DNA of 10,000 nucleotides, taken from an uncultured Alphaproteobacteria bacterium (GTDB taxonomy: Bacteria; Pseudomonadota; Alphaproteobacteria; HIMB59; GCA-002718135). The stretch covers positions 1-10,000 of the forward strand of contig CABYKC010000022.1 of assembly GCA_902519435.1 (NCBI GenBank). Direction: 5' to 3'. The notes beneath the pieces were generated by a model, which was not told the DNA's origin, did not search any database, and was given only the letters and a program-made list of their open reading frames with translations. The translations under genes were made by a program, and so were the position numbers. Positions 1 to 7,909 of this stretch are shown here, one piece after another. The first letter of the stretch is position 1. The number at the start of each line of letters is the position of its first letter.

Positions 1-1269
<1,269 letters not shown>

Positions 1270-1321
1270 ATTTTTGATATAGCGATTTAATATAAAAATT
1301 AAACTTTTAATTAAATTATAT
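1270..1321. promoter_or_regulatory. Divergent spacer between aminotransferase and tRNA-His
   Basis: These 52 very AT-rich bases separate two divergently transcribed genes, so promoters for both directions should lie here or overlap the gene ends. On the minus strand a perfect TATAAT is the complement of 1315-1320 and could be the -10 box of the aminotransferase, giving a leader of about 40 bases, but its -35 region would fall inside tRNA-His and has no good TTGACA match. On the plus strand TATAAA (1291-1296) is a possible -10 for tRNA-His without a convincing -35. That a promoter region exists is inferred from the gene layout; the individual boxes are weak calls. Confidence 0.4.
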
Positions 1322-1399
1322 GGCGAACGTAGCTCAGTTGGTTAGAGCGCAGGCTTGTGGTGCCTGATGCCGTGGGTTCGAATCCCATCGTTCGCCCCA
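1322..1399 (+). tRNA. tRNA-His (anticodon GTG)
   Basis: A complete cloverleaf can be drawn. The 7-bp acceptor stem pairs 1323-1329 (GCGAACG) with 1389-1395 (CGTTCGC), the D stem is GCTC/GAGC, and the anticodon stem CAGGC/GCCTG encloses loop TTGTGGT with anticodon GTG. The T arm GTGGG/CCCAT has the loop TTCGAAT, and CCA is encoded at 1397-1399. An extra G at 1322 (position -1) faces the discriminator C at 1396 (position 73), the standard bacterial histidine identity pair read by HisRS. Most Alphaproteobacteria outside the Rickettsiales/SAR11-type lineages lack this pair. It is the first plus-strand gene of the block leading to tig. Confidence 0.98.
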
Positions 1400-1465
1400 T
1401 TTTGTATTTAGTTAATTTTCTCTATTGTTTTTTAATTTATTGTACATAAAAGGCTAATAATAATA

Positions 1466-1550
1466 GGGCCGGTGGTGGAATTGGTAGACACGCTAGATTT
1501 AGGTTCTAGTGCCGCGAGGTGTGAAGGTTCAAGTCCTTTCCGGCCTACCA
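1466..1550 (+). tRNA. tRNA-Leu (anticodon TAG)
   Basis: This is an 85-base class II tRNA. The acceptor stem pairs 1466-1472 (GGGCCGG) with 1540-1546 (CCGGCCT) and includes one G:U pair. The anticodon stem CTAGA/TCTAG carries loop TTTAGGT with anticodon TAG, which reads CUA and, by wobble, other CUN codons. The long variable arm TGCCGCGAGGTGT is the leucine hallmark, the T loop is TTCAAGT, the discriminator is A1547 and CCA is encoded at 1548-1550. It lies 66 bases after tRNA-His and only 16 bases before the trigger factor ATG, so co-transcription with tig is likely. Confidence 0.98.
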
Positions 1551-1566
1551 TTAGGTTTGATTAATT

Positions 1567-2919
1567 ATGAATACAAAAGAATTAAAATCAACAAAACTTT
1601 ATAGGGAATACTCATTAGAAATTCCTTATGAAGAAATTGATATTGAAGTAGATAATAAAATAAATCAAATACTACCTACTGTTAATATTCCTGGTTTTAG
1701 AAAAGGTAAAGCTCCACTAAATATTGTTAAAAAAAAATATGAAGATAATGTTTTAAATGAAGTAATTCAAAAAGTAATAGATACAAATACAAAAAAATTA
1801 ATTGATGAAAAAAAGTTTACTCTTTTTAGAGCTCCTAAAGTTGAGCTTAGTAACTACGAAAAAAATAAGCCAATAAAAATTAATTTAAAATTTGATTTAA
1901 AACCTGAAATTAAACTCAAAGATTTTAAAGACCTTAAAATTAATAAGTACGAAATTGAATTAGGTAAAAAAGCAGAAGAAAATCAATTTAAGAGTTTTAT
2001 TGATTCACAAAAAAATTTTAAAAAAATTGAAAGTTCTAGACAAGTTAAAAATTCTGACAAAGTTATAGTTAATTTTGAGTCCTTACAAGCAGACCTTCCA
2101 GAATATTTAAGATCTCAAAAAAATTTTCCCATTGATTTAAATTTTGACGACGGATTACTTCCAGGTTTAAATAAAGAATTAATAGAACGAAAAGTAAAAG
2201 TAGGAGATAAAATTGAATTAAAAATTAACTTATCTAAAATTCTTAAAGATGATAAATTTAAAAAAATAACTTTTCATTTTGAAATAATTGCAATTGAAGA
2301 AAAAATTAAATTTGAACTTACTAAAGATTTTTTAGATAAGAATGGTTTCAAAACAGAAAAAGATCTTAAAGATTTCCTGGTTAACAATATGAAAACTCAA
2401 TATGAGCAAGGAATAAAACAAATAGAAAAAAAAGAATTAATGGATCTTTTAGATGATACTTACAAATTTGAATTACCTGATGGAGTATTAGAAGATGATT
2501 TTAATCAAATTTGGCATCGTTTAGAACATGCAAAAAAAGAAGGCAACTTAGATGAGGATGATAAATTATTAAAAGATGATGATCTTAAAAAGAGATATAA
2601 AAAAATTTCAGAAAGAAGAGTCAAGCTTGGTTTATTAATGCAACATATCGCCTCAGAAGAAAAAGTAGTAATAACCGAGGAGGAAATAAATAAGGGAATT
2701 TTAGAATATAGCAGTCAATACCCTGGTCAAGAAAAGCAGATTATGGAGTATTTTGAAAAAAATCCATCATCACTAGATACAATCCGCGCACCTCTAATTG
2801 AGCAAAAAGTAATCGATTCAATTATTTCCAAATCGAAAACAAATGTTATAAAATTAAATGAAGACGAATATAAAAAACTTGAAGTTAAAACATTTGATAT
2901 TAAAGATAATAAAAAATGA
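1567..2919 (+). CDS. tig: Trigger factor, ribosome-associated chaperone
   Basis: This 450-residue protein matches trigger factor length. The N-terminal ribosome-binding domain (about 1-115) carries the signature GFRKGKAP at 43-50, the loop that docks on ribosomal protein L23 at the exit tunnel. Residues about 158-246 align with the FKBP-type peptidyl-prolyl isomerase domain (SDKVIVNF 163-170, LLPGL 197-201) but lack the usual glycine-rich F-x-GG segment, so isomerase activity is doubtful. The C-terminal SurA-like chaperone arms follow, with [12 protein letters not shown] at 301-312 and a conserved end near 394-421. The protein shields nascent cytosolic polypeptides. The ATG at 1567 is preceded by only a weak TAGG, and the gene begins 16 bases after tRNA-Leu. 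Codons 55-57 form an A9 run (1729-1737). Its TGA overlaps the clpP start as ATGA. The family is certain. Confidence 0.97.
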   Translation: MNTKELKSTKLYREYSLEIPYEEIDIEVDNKINQILPTVNIPGFRKGKAPLNIVKKKYEDNVLNEVIQKVIDTNTKKLIDEKKFTLFRAPKVELSNYEKNKPIKINLKFDLKPEIKLKDFKDLKINKYEIELGKKAEENQFKSFIDSQKNFKKIESSRQVKNSDKVIVNFESLQADLPEYLRSQKNFPIDLNFDDGLLPGLNKELIERKVKVGDKIELKINLSKILKDDKFKKITFHFEIIAIEEKIKFELTKDFLDKNGFKTEKDLKDFLVNNMKTQYEQGIKQIEKKELMDLLDDTYKFELPDGVLEDDFNQIWHRLEHAKKEGNLDEDDKLLKDDDLKKRYKKISERRVKLGLLMQHIASEEKVVITEEEINKGILEYSSQYPGQEKQIMEYFEKNPSSLDTIRAPLIEQKVIDSIISKSKTNVIKLNEDEYKKLEVKTFDIKDNKK

Positions 2920-3527
2920 AAGATCCGATAGATAATATTACCAATAATCTTATACCAATGGTTGTTGAGCAATCATCAAGAGGTGAAAGATCTTATGATA
3001 TCTATTCAAGATTATTAAAAGAAAGAATAATTTTTCTAACTGGTCCTATTGACGATAATGTTGCAAGTCTAATTTGCGCCCAAATTTTATTTTTAGAGTC
3101 TGAAAATCCAAAAAAAGAAATTTCTTTTTATATTAATTCACCAGGAGGTATCGTTTGGTCTGGATTAGCTATTTACGACACTATGCAATATGTTTCTTCA
3201 AAAATAATGACTATTTGTATTGGTCAAGCCGCTTCTGCTGGTTCACTTCTTTTAACTGCTGGAGAAAAAGGAATGAGGTTTTCTTTACCTAACTCTAGAA
3301 TCATGGTCCATCAACCTAGCGGAGGTTATCAGGGACAAGTAACTGATATTGAAATTCAAACTAATGAAATAAAAAAAACAAAGTTAAAATTAAATGAAAT
3401 TTATTCAAAGCACACTGGAAAAAAAATATCAGAAATATCTACCATTATGGAAAGAGATAAGTATTTTTCTGCTGATGAAGCTATTAAATTCGGCCTTATA
3501 GATAAAGTTGTAAAGGGAAGGAAATAA
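2916..3527 (+). CDS. clpP: ATP-dependent Clp protease proteolytic subunit ClpP
   Basis: This 203-residue ClpP forms the double-heptamer serine protease barrel that degrades proteins fed in by ClpX or ClpA. The catalytic triad is intact: S107 in GQAASAGS (103-110), H132 in MVHQP (130-134) and D181 in ERDKYF (179-184). The oxyanion-hole region SPGG is at 75-78, and QGQ (139-141) lies in the handle region. The segment up to about residue 15 (LIPMVVEQ at 12-19) corresponds to the short propeptide usually removed autocatalytically. The ATG overlaps the tig stop by four bases (ATGA at 2916-2919) and no Shine-Dalgarno is seen in the A-rich stretch before it, so translation is probably coupled to tig. 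The stop TAA shares one base with the clpX start. Confidence 0.98.
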   Translation: MKDPIDNITNNLIPMVVEQSSRGERSYDIYSRLLKERIIFLTGPIDDNVASLICAQILFLESENPKKEISFYINSPGGIVWSGLAIYDTMQYVSSKIMTICIGQAASAGSLLLTAGEKGMRFSLPNSRIMVHQPSGGYQGQVTDIEIQTNEIKKTKLKLNEIYSKHTGKKISEISTIMERDKYFSADEAIKFGLIDKVVKGRK

Positions 3528-4792
3528 TGAACAAAAAAAATGATAAAGATTCATTATTTTGCTCTTTTTGCGGCAAAAATCAAAAAGAAGTTAAAAAATT
3601 AATTGCCGGTCCAACTGTTTTTGTGTGTGATGAATGTGTAGAGCTATGCATGGATATTATCAAAGAAGATAATAAAAATAATAAATTCAAAATTAAAAAA
3701 GATATACCAAAGCCATCAGAGATAAATAAATTTTTAAATGATTATGTAATAGGTCAAAAAGATTCAAAAAAAATACTTTCAGTGGCTGTTTATAATCATT
3801 ACAAAAGATTATCATCTAATATAGAAAATGATAACATTGAAATATCAAAATCAAATATTCTTTTAGTAGGTCCCACCGGAACAGGTAAAACATTATTAGC
3901 TCAAACACTTGCAAAAATATTAGATGTTCCTTTTACAGTTGCTGATGCAACGAGTTTAACTGAAGCAGGATACGTTGGAGAAGATGTAGAAAATATAATT
4001 CTTAAACTATTACAAGCATCAGACTACAATGTTGAACGTGCACAAAAAGGGATAGTTTATATTGATGAAATTGATAAAATTGGAAGAAAAAGTGATAATC
4101 CTTCTATAACAAGAGATGTTTCTGGTGAAGGAGTGCAGCAAGCTCTACTTAAAATTATGGAAGGAACTATTGCAAGTGTACCACCACAAGGGGGAAGAAA
4201 GCATCCTCAACAAGAATTTTTACAAGTCGACACCTCTAATATACTATTCATATGCGGAGGAGCATTTTCAGGTTTAGAGGAAATTATAAATTATCGCTTA
4301 AAAGGAACTGCAATTGGTTTTAATTCCAAATTAGATTTAGAGACTAAAAAAACTGTTGGTGCATCACTTAAAAAACTAGAAAACCAAGATTTATTAAAAT
4401 TTGGAATGATTCCAGAATTTATTGGGAGACTTCCTGTAATAACCACTTTGAGTGAACTAGATGAAGATATGCTTATTCGAATAATGACTCAACCAAAAAA
4501 TGCTATCGTAAAGCAATTTGAATCTCTTATGAAAATGGATGGTGTAAAATTGGAAATTAAAGAAGATGCTTTAAAAGAAATTGCAAAGTTAGCAGTATCT
4601 CAAAATACAGGTGCTAGAGGACTAAGGTCTATAATAGAAGACTCACTAATGGATCTTATGTATAAAGCTCCGGATCAAAAAGATCTATATAAAGTAGTGA
4701 TAAATAAAGATGTGATTGCAAAAAAAAGTGATCCAATCCTAATTTATTCAAATAAAGAAAATAGTGAAAAATTAATGACTAATAACTCTTGA
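3527..4792 (+). CDS. clpX: ATP-dependent Clp protease ATP-binding subunit ClpX
   Basis: This 421-residue protein is the AAA+ unfoldase partner of ClpP. The N-terminal zinc-binding domain has C12, C15, C34 and C37 (CSFC...CDEC), used for dimerisation and for substrate and adaptor binding. The AAA+ module shows Walker A GPTGTGKT (115-122), pore loop GYVG (148-151), Walker B VYIDEID (177-183), the RKH pore loop (224-226), the ClpP-docking IGF tripeptide (263-265), GRLP (300-303, an arginine-finger-region signature) and sensor 2 GAR (362-364). Everything needed for ATP-driven unfolding and ClpP docking is present. It starts at 3527, sharing the last base of the clpP TAA (TAATG), with a good Shine-Dalgarno AAGGGAAGGA (3512-3521) inside the end of clpP. 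An A8 run (3533-3540) falls at codons 3-5. Confidence 0.98.
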   Translation: MNKKNDKDSLFCSFCGKNQKEVKKLIAGPTVFVCDECVELCMDIIKEDNKNNKFKIKKDIPKPSEINKFLNDYVIGQKDSKKILSVAVYNHYKRLSSNIENDNIEISKSNILLVGPTGTGKTLLAQTLAKILDVPFTVADATSLTEAGYVGEDVENIILKLLQASDYNVERAQKGIVYIDEIDKIGRKSDNPSITRDVSGEGVQQALLKIMEGTIASVPPQGGRKHPQQEFLQVDTSNILFICGGAFSGLEEIINYRLKGTAIGFNSKLDLETKKTVGASLKKLENQDLLKFGMIPEFIGRLPVITTLSELDEDMLIRIMTQPKNAIVKQFESLMKMDGVKLEIKEDALKEIAKLAVSQNTGARGLRSIIEDSLMDLMYKAPDQKDLYKVVINKDVIAKKSDPILIYSNKENSEKLMTNNS

Positions 4793-4822
4793 ATTTAGTC
4801 AATATATAGACATTTATAAATT

Positions 4823-7189
4823 ATGGTAAAAAATCAAATCCCAGTTCTTCCTCTTAGAGATATTGTTGTTTTTCCAAACATGGTGGCTCCATTATTCGTC
4901 GGAAGAGAGCAATCAGTAAATGCTCTTAATCATGTAATGACAGGTGACAAGAAAATTTTCTTACTTTCTCAAAAGAATTCAAAAATTGATAATCCTAATA
5001 AAGAAAACCTCTATTCTGTAGGAACAGTTGCTAAAATTATACAGTTATTAAAACTTCCAGATGGAACTCTCAAGGTTTTGGTGGAAGGGATCCAAAGGGC
5101 AAAAGTAAACAAAATAAATTTCAATCAAGAATTCATTACTGCATCAATTAACGAAATTAATCAAAAAACTAAAAAAAATTCAAATATAAGAGCTCTGCAA
5201 AAACTTACTATTGAGCAGTTTATTGAGTTCCAAAAATTTAATAAAAAAGTTTCTCTTGATGTAATTAACAATGTCAGAACATTTAATGATCCAGATAAAA
5301 TTGTTGATGTTATTGTCTCGAATATTTCAATTTCTTTACCCAAAAAACAAGAGATTTTAGAAATCACAAATACCGAAGATAGGCTTAATAAAGTTTATGG
5401 TTATTTGGCTTCTGAAATTGATTCTTTTCAAGTCGAGAAAAAAATTAAGGGCCGTGTAAAAAGACAAATGGAGAAAACACAGAAAGAATATTATCTAAAT
5501 GAACAAATGAAAGCTATACAAAAGGAATTAGGTGAAAATGAAGATTTAGATGAAATTGCCGAACTTGAAAAGAAAGTAAACAAGTATAATCTATCTAAAG
5601 AAGCTAAAGAAAAGTGTTCAGCTGAAATAAAAAAATTGAAAAATATGAGCCCTATGTCTGCTGAGGCAACTGTAATTAGAAACTATTTAGACTGGGTAAT
5701 GTCAATACCATGGAATAACCCTGATCAAATTTCTCAAAACATTAATAAAGCTTCGACAATATTAGAGAATGATCATTATGGATTAGAAAAGGTTAAAGAG
5801 AGAATTCTCGAATATTTAGCAGTTCAAAAAAGAACTAATAAACTTAAAGGTCCTATACTATGTTTGGTTGGACCCCCTGGTGTTGGAAAAACGTCTCTTG
5901 GTAAATCCATTGCAAATTCAACAGGAAGAAGCTTCGTTAGAATGTCACTTGGTGGTGTAAGGGATGAAGCTGAAATAAGAGGTCATAGAAAAACATATAT
6001 TGGCTCAATGCCAGGTAGATTTATTCAAGCAATGAAAAAATCAAAATCTTCAAACCCACTCATATTGCTTGATGAAATTGACAAACTTGGTTCTGATTGG
6101 AGGGGAGATCCATCTTCTGCACTTTTAGAGGTTCTAGATCCTGAGCAAAATGGTAAGTTTAATGACCATTATCTAGAACTAGATTATGATCTTTCTGAGG
6201 TTATGTTTGTATGCACTGCTAATACCCTTAATATACCTCCGGCCCTTCTTGATAGAATGGAAGTTATTAGAATACCTGGATACACAGAAAAAGAAAAAAA
6301 TCAAATTGCAAAAAAATACTTAGTTCCTAAACAAATTAAAAATCATGGATTAAAAAACTCTGAAATTTCATTTAATTCTAAAGTTTTAAACTCTATTATT
6401 AGAAATTATACTAGAGAGGCTGGAGTAAGAAATCTTGAAAAAGAAATCTCTAAAGTCTGTAGAAAGACTGTAAAAAAATTAGAAACTACTAAAATGAAAA
6501 AGATAAAATTAAATGACAAATCTATACAAAATCTGCTCGGTATTGCAAAATTTAGATCAAATGAAATTGAAAAAAAGAATTTGGTAGGTGTAACCAATGG
6601 TTTGGCTTGGACTGAAGTAGGTGGAGAAATTTTATCTGTTGAGGTTATTTTATCTATTGGTAAGGGGAAACTCACTATTACAGGTAAATTAGGTGAGGTT
6701 ATGAGAGAATCAATTCAAGCAGCTACTTCATATGTAAAGTCAAAATCTATTAGTCTAGGAATAAATCCTAAAGATTTCGAAAATTATGATATTCATATTC
6801 ATGTTCCTGAAGGAGCTACACCAAAAGATGGGCCAAGCGCAGGCATAGCAATTTTTAACTCATTAGTATCATCATTAACTAATAATAAAATAAAAAGAGA
6901 TATTGCAATGACAGGTGAAATTACTCTTAGGGGACGGGTCCTTCCAATTGGAGGTTTAAAAGAAAAAATATATGCAGCAAGTAGAGCAGGTATTAAAAAA
7001 GTCCTAATACCCCAAGATAATTTTAGAGAAGTATCTGAATTTGATAAAGATGTAATTAAGGGTATTAAGATAATCCCAGTATCTGATGCATTCTCAATTC
7101 TTGAACATACTTTAACTAAATCAGTAATTCCATTAAATTTAACCGAATCTCAATTAAAAAATAACCAAAACACCACGAGTACTCACTAA
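4823..7189 (+). CDS. lon: ATP-dependent protease Lon
   Basis: This 788-residue protein is full length for bacterial LonA. It combines an N-terminal substrate-binding domain starting IPVLPLRDIVVFPNM (6-20), a coiled-coil linker around 205-275, an AAA+ domain with Walker A GPPGVGKT (350-357) and Walker B LILLDEID (413-420), and a C-terminal protease domain. The serine-lysine dyad is S672 in PKDGPSAG (667-674) and K715 in GGLKEK (710-715). Lon works as a cytoplasmic hexamer that removes misfolded proteins and short-lived regulators. The ATG lies 30 bases after the clpX stop, with no strong Shine-Dalgarno and no terminator between, so it probably belongs to the tig-clpP-clpX transcript. The C-terminal tail after about residue 765 is polar and looks unstructured. 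No heat-shock promoter was recognised in front of it. Confidence 0.98.
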   Translation: MVKNQIPVLPLRDIVVFPNMVAPLFVGREQSVNALNHVMTGDKKIFLLSQKNSKIDNPNKENLYSVGTVAKIIQLLKLPDGTLKVLVEGIQRAKVNKINFNQEFITASINEINQKTKKNSNIRALQKLTIEQFIEFQKFNKKVSLDVINNVRTFNDPDKIVDVIVSNISISLPKKQEILEITNTEDRLNKVYGYLASEIDSFQVEKKIKGRVKRQMEKTQKEYYLNEQMKAIQKELGENEDLDEIAELEKKVNKYNLSKEAKEKCSAEIKKLKNMSPMSAEATVIRNYLDWVMSIPWNNPDQISQNINKASTILENDHYGLEKVKERILEYLAVQKRTNKLKGPILCLVGPPGVGKTSLGKSIANSTGRSFVRMSLGGVRDEAEIRGHRKTYIGSMPGRFIQAMKKSKSSNPLILLDEIDKLGSDWRGDPSSALLEVLDPEQNGKFNDHYLELDYDLSEVMFVCTANTLNIPPALLDRMEVIRIPGYTEKEKNQIAKKYLVPKQIKNHGLKNSEISFNSKVLNSIIRNYTREAGVRNLEKEISKVCRKTVKKLETTKMKKIKLNDKSIQNLLGIAKFRSNEIEKKNLVGVTNGLAWTEVGGEILSVEVILSIGKGKLTITGKLGEVMRESIQAATSYVKSKSISLGINPKDFENYDIHIHVPEGATPKDGPSAGIAIFNSLVSSLTNNKIKRDIAMTGEITLRGRVLPIGGLKEKIYAASRAGIKKVLIPQDNFREVSEFDKDVIKGIKIIPVSDAFSILEHTLTKSVIPLNLTESQLKNNQNTTSTH

Positions 7190-7240
7190 TAATTTTAAAA
7201 AAATATTCTATATATTAAGCCATTTAATAGATAAATTCCC

Positions 7241-7268
7241 TTATTTCTGGGAAAATTATCATTATAAT
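7241..7268 (+). promoter_or_regulatory. Possible upstream promoter for hup (P1)
   Basis: A perfect -10 hexamer TATAAT sits at 7263-7268. The best -35 at a 16-base spacing is TTATTT (7241-7246), a poor match. Transcription would start near 7275 and give a leader of about 50 bases before the HU start codon. The TGGGAAAA repeat copy at 7248-7255 falls in the spacer. This is inferred only from hexamer similarity in an AT-rich spacer. Confidence 0.38.
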
Positions 7269-7286
7269 ATTGACTTGTTGGGAAAA
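7248..7286 (+). repeat. Direct repeat TGGGAAAA, two copies 31 bases apart
   Basis: The octamer TGGGAAAA occurs at 7248-7255 and again at 7279-7286, in the same orientation and 31 bases apart, close to three helical turns. The first copy also pairs with TTCCC at 7236-7240 to make a small 5-bp dyad. Both copies fall inside the promoter-like elements in front of hup. They could be binding sites for a regulator, but no known operator is recognised. Confidence 0.35.
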
Positions 7287-7298
7287 CAGATAATTATT
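7270..7298 (+). promoter_or_regulatory. Possible downstream promoter for hup (P2)
   Basis: TTGACT at 7270-7275 matches the -35 consensus at five of six positions. The best spaced -10 candidates are TAATTA (7291-7296, 15-base spacing) or ATTATT (7293-7298, 17-base spacing), both weak. Transcription would start roughly at 7303-7306, leaving a leader of about 20 bases that includes the Shine-Dalgarno. It overlaps the second TGGGAAAA copy. P1 and P2 may be alternatives or tandem promoters. Confidence 0.35.
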
Positions 7299-7311
7299 GC
7301 ATAAATTTAAT

Positions 7312-7319
7312 AAAGGAGA
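7312..7319 (+). promoter_or_regulatory. Strong ribosome binding site for HU
   Basis: AAAGGAGA, with core GGAG at 7315-7318, stands seven bases before the GTG at 7326. It fixes the GTG as the start and is one of the best Shine-Dalgarno sequences in a window where most genes have weak ones, as expected for an abundant nucleoid protein. Confidence 0.85.
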
Positions 7320-7325
7320 TTTAAA

Positions 7326-7601
7326 GTGAACAAAAATGATCTTATCGCATCTGTAGCATCTTCCGCAGGATTATCTAAATCTGACGCAACTAGAGCAATT
7401 GAAAGCTTTCTAGATGCAATAACTAATGCTTTAAAACGAGATGAAAAGGTTAGTATAGTAGGATTTGGTAACTTTAGCGTAAGCCATAGAAAAGCAACAA
7501 CTGGTAGAAATCCAAGAACAGGTGAGTCTATTCAAATACCAGCATCCAAAAGACCTAAGTTTACTGTAGGAAAAGCTCTAAAAGATTCAGTAAACAACTA
7601 A
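7326..7601 (+). CDS. hupB: DNA-binding protein HU
   Basis: This 91-residue protein has the standard HU length and pattern. An N-terminal helical dimerisation region (MNKNDLIASVASSAGLSKSD) is followed by GFGNF (46-50) and the DNA-intercalating arm with RNPRTG (61-66, P63 at the tip), closing with IPASKRPKFTVGKALKDSV. HU is a dimeric nucleoid protein that bends and compacts DNA with little sequence preference. HU fits better than IHF because of the MNKNDLI start, the IPASK..PKF..GKALK end and its place right behind lon, where hup is often found in proteobacteria. Translation starts at GTG, supported by AAAGGAGA at the right spacing. It has its own candidate promoters in the 136-base lon-hup spacer and is followed by a hairpin terminator, so it can be expressed separately from lon. 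Confidence 0.96.
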   Translation: MNKNDLIASVASSAGLSKSDATRAIESFLDAITNALKRDEKVSIVGFGNFSVSHRKATTGRNPRTGESIQIPASKRPKFTVGKALKDSVNN

Positions 7602-7620
7602 TTACTTTTTTTTCTTGCAC

Positions 7621-7655
7621 CGGCTGTTAAATAAATTTAACAGCCGATTTTATTT
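7621..7655 (+). terminator. Rho-independent terminator after hup
   Basis: CGGCTGTTAAA (7621-7631) pairs perfectly with TTTAACAGCCG (7636-7646), giving an 11-bp stem with a TAAA loop, followed by the U-rich run ATTTTATTT (7647-7655). It lies 20 bases after the HU stop. The T-run ends exactly where tRNA-Val begins at 7656, which leaves no room for a separate downstream promoter. An additional T8 run (7606-7613) lies just upstream of the stem. Confidence 0.85.
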
Positions 7656-7731
7656 GGGTGTTTAGCTCAGTTGGTAGAGCATCTCGTTTACACCGAGAGG
7701 GTCGGGAGTTCAAGTCTCTCAACACCCACCA
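7656..7731 (+). tRNA. tRNA-Val (anticodon TAC)
   Basis: This is a complete 76-base cloverleaf. The acceptor stem pairs GGGTGTT (7656-7662) with AACACCC (7721-7727), the D stem is GCTC/GAGC, and the anticodon stem TCTCG/CGAGA carries loop TTTACAC with anticodon TAC. The T stem GGGAG/CTCTC (one G:U) has loop TTCAAGT, the discriminator is A7728 and CCA is encoded at 7729-7731. It abuts the hup terminator on the left and is three bases from tRNA-Asp on the right, so the two tRNAs are surely one transcript. Confidence 0.98.
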
Positions 7732-7734
7732 TGC

Positions 7735-7811
7735 GCGGGAGTAGTTCAGCTGGTTAGAACGCTGCCCTGTCACGGCAGAGGCCGCGGGTTCGAATCCCGT
7801 CTCTCGCGCCA
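7735..7811 (+). tRNA. tRNA-Asp (anticodon GTC)
   Basis: This is a complete 77-base cloverleaf. The acceptor stem pairs GCGGGAG (7735-7741) with CTCTCGC (7801-7807), with one G:U. The D stem is GTTC/GAAC, and the anticodon stem CTGCC/GGCAG encloses CTGTCAC with anticodon GTC. The T stem GCGGG/CCCGT has loop TTCGAAT, the discriminator G7808 is typical of tRNA-Asp, and CCA is encoded at 7809-7811. A T8 run at 7821-7828 follows ten bases downstream and could help end the transcript, although no separate hairpin precedes it. Confidence 0.98.
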
Positions 7812-7909
7812 TATGTATCATTTTTTTTGTGTACTAAAGTCGCAACGAGACAAGTTGTTATTGTTGAATAAATCGTTAAATACATTACTAATTTAATTGT
7901 GAGATTATA

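Noticed and set aside
2727..2972. Minus-strand frame of 81 codons across the tig/clpP junction
   Set aside because: It is antisense to two certain genes, low in complexity (I, S, F, L rich) and without any recognisable domain; a shadow frame.
6406..6675. Minus-strand frame of 89 codons inside lon
   Set aside because: It is antisense to the well-conserved Lon AAA+/protease junction, with a composition typical of a complement frame.
7236..7253. TTCCC...GGGAA dyad after lon as a terminator
   Set aside because: The stem is only 5 bp with an 8-base loop, and what follows is A-rich rather than a U-run. More likely it is part of the hup control region, or chance.
1322..7811. tRNA genes as integration sites for a mobile element
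   Set aside because: No integrase, direct att repeats or foreign-looking genes adjoin any of the four tRNAs. The neighbours are conserved housekeeping genes.
7627..7821. Minus-strand reading frame of 64 codons with the phrase ARETGFEPAASAVTGQRSN
   Set aside because: It is the antisense of tRNA-Val and tRNA-Asp. This is a well-known false protein in databases produced by translating the complement of tRNA genes.
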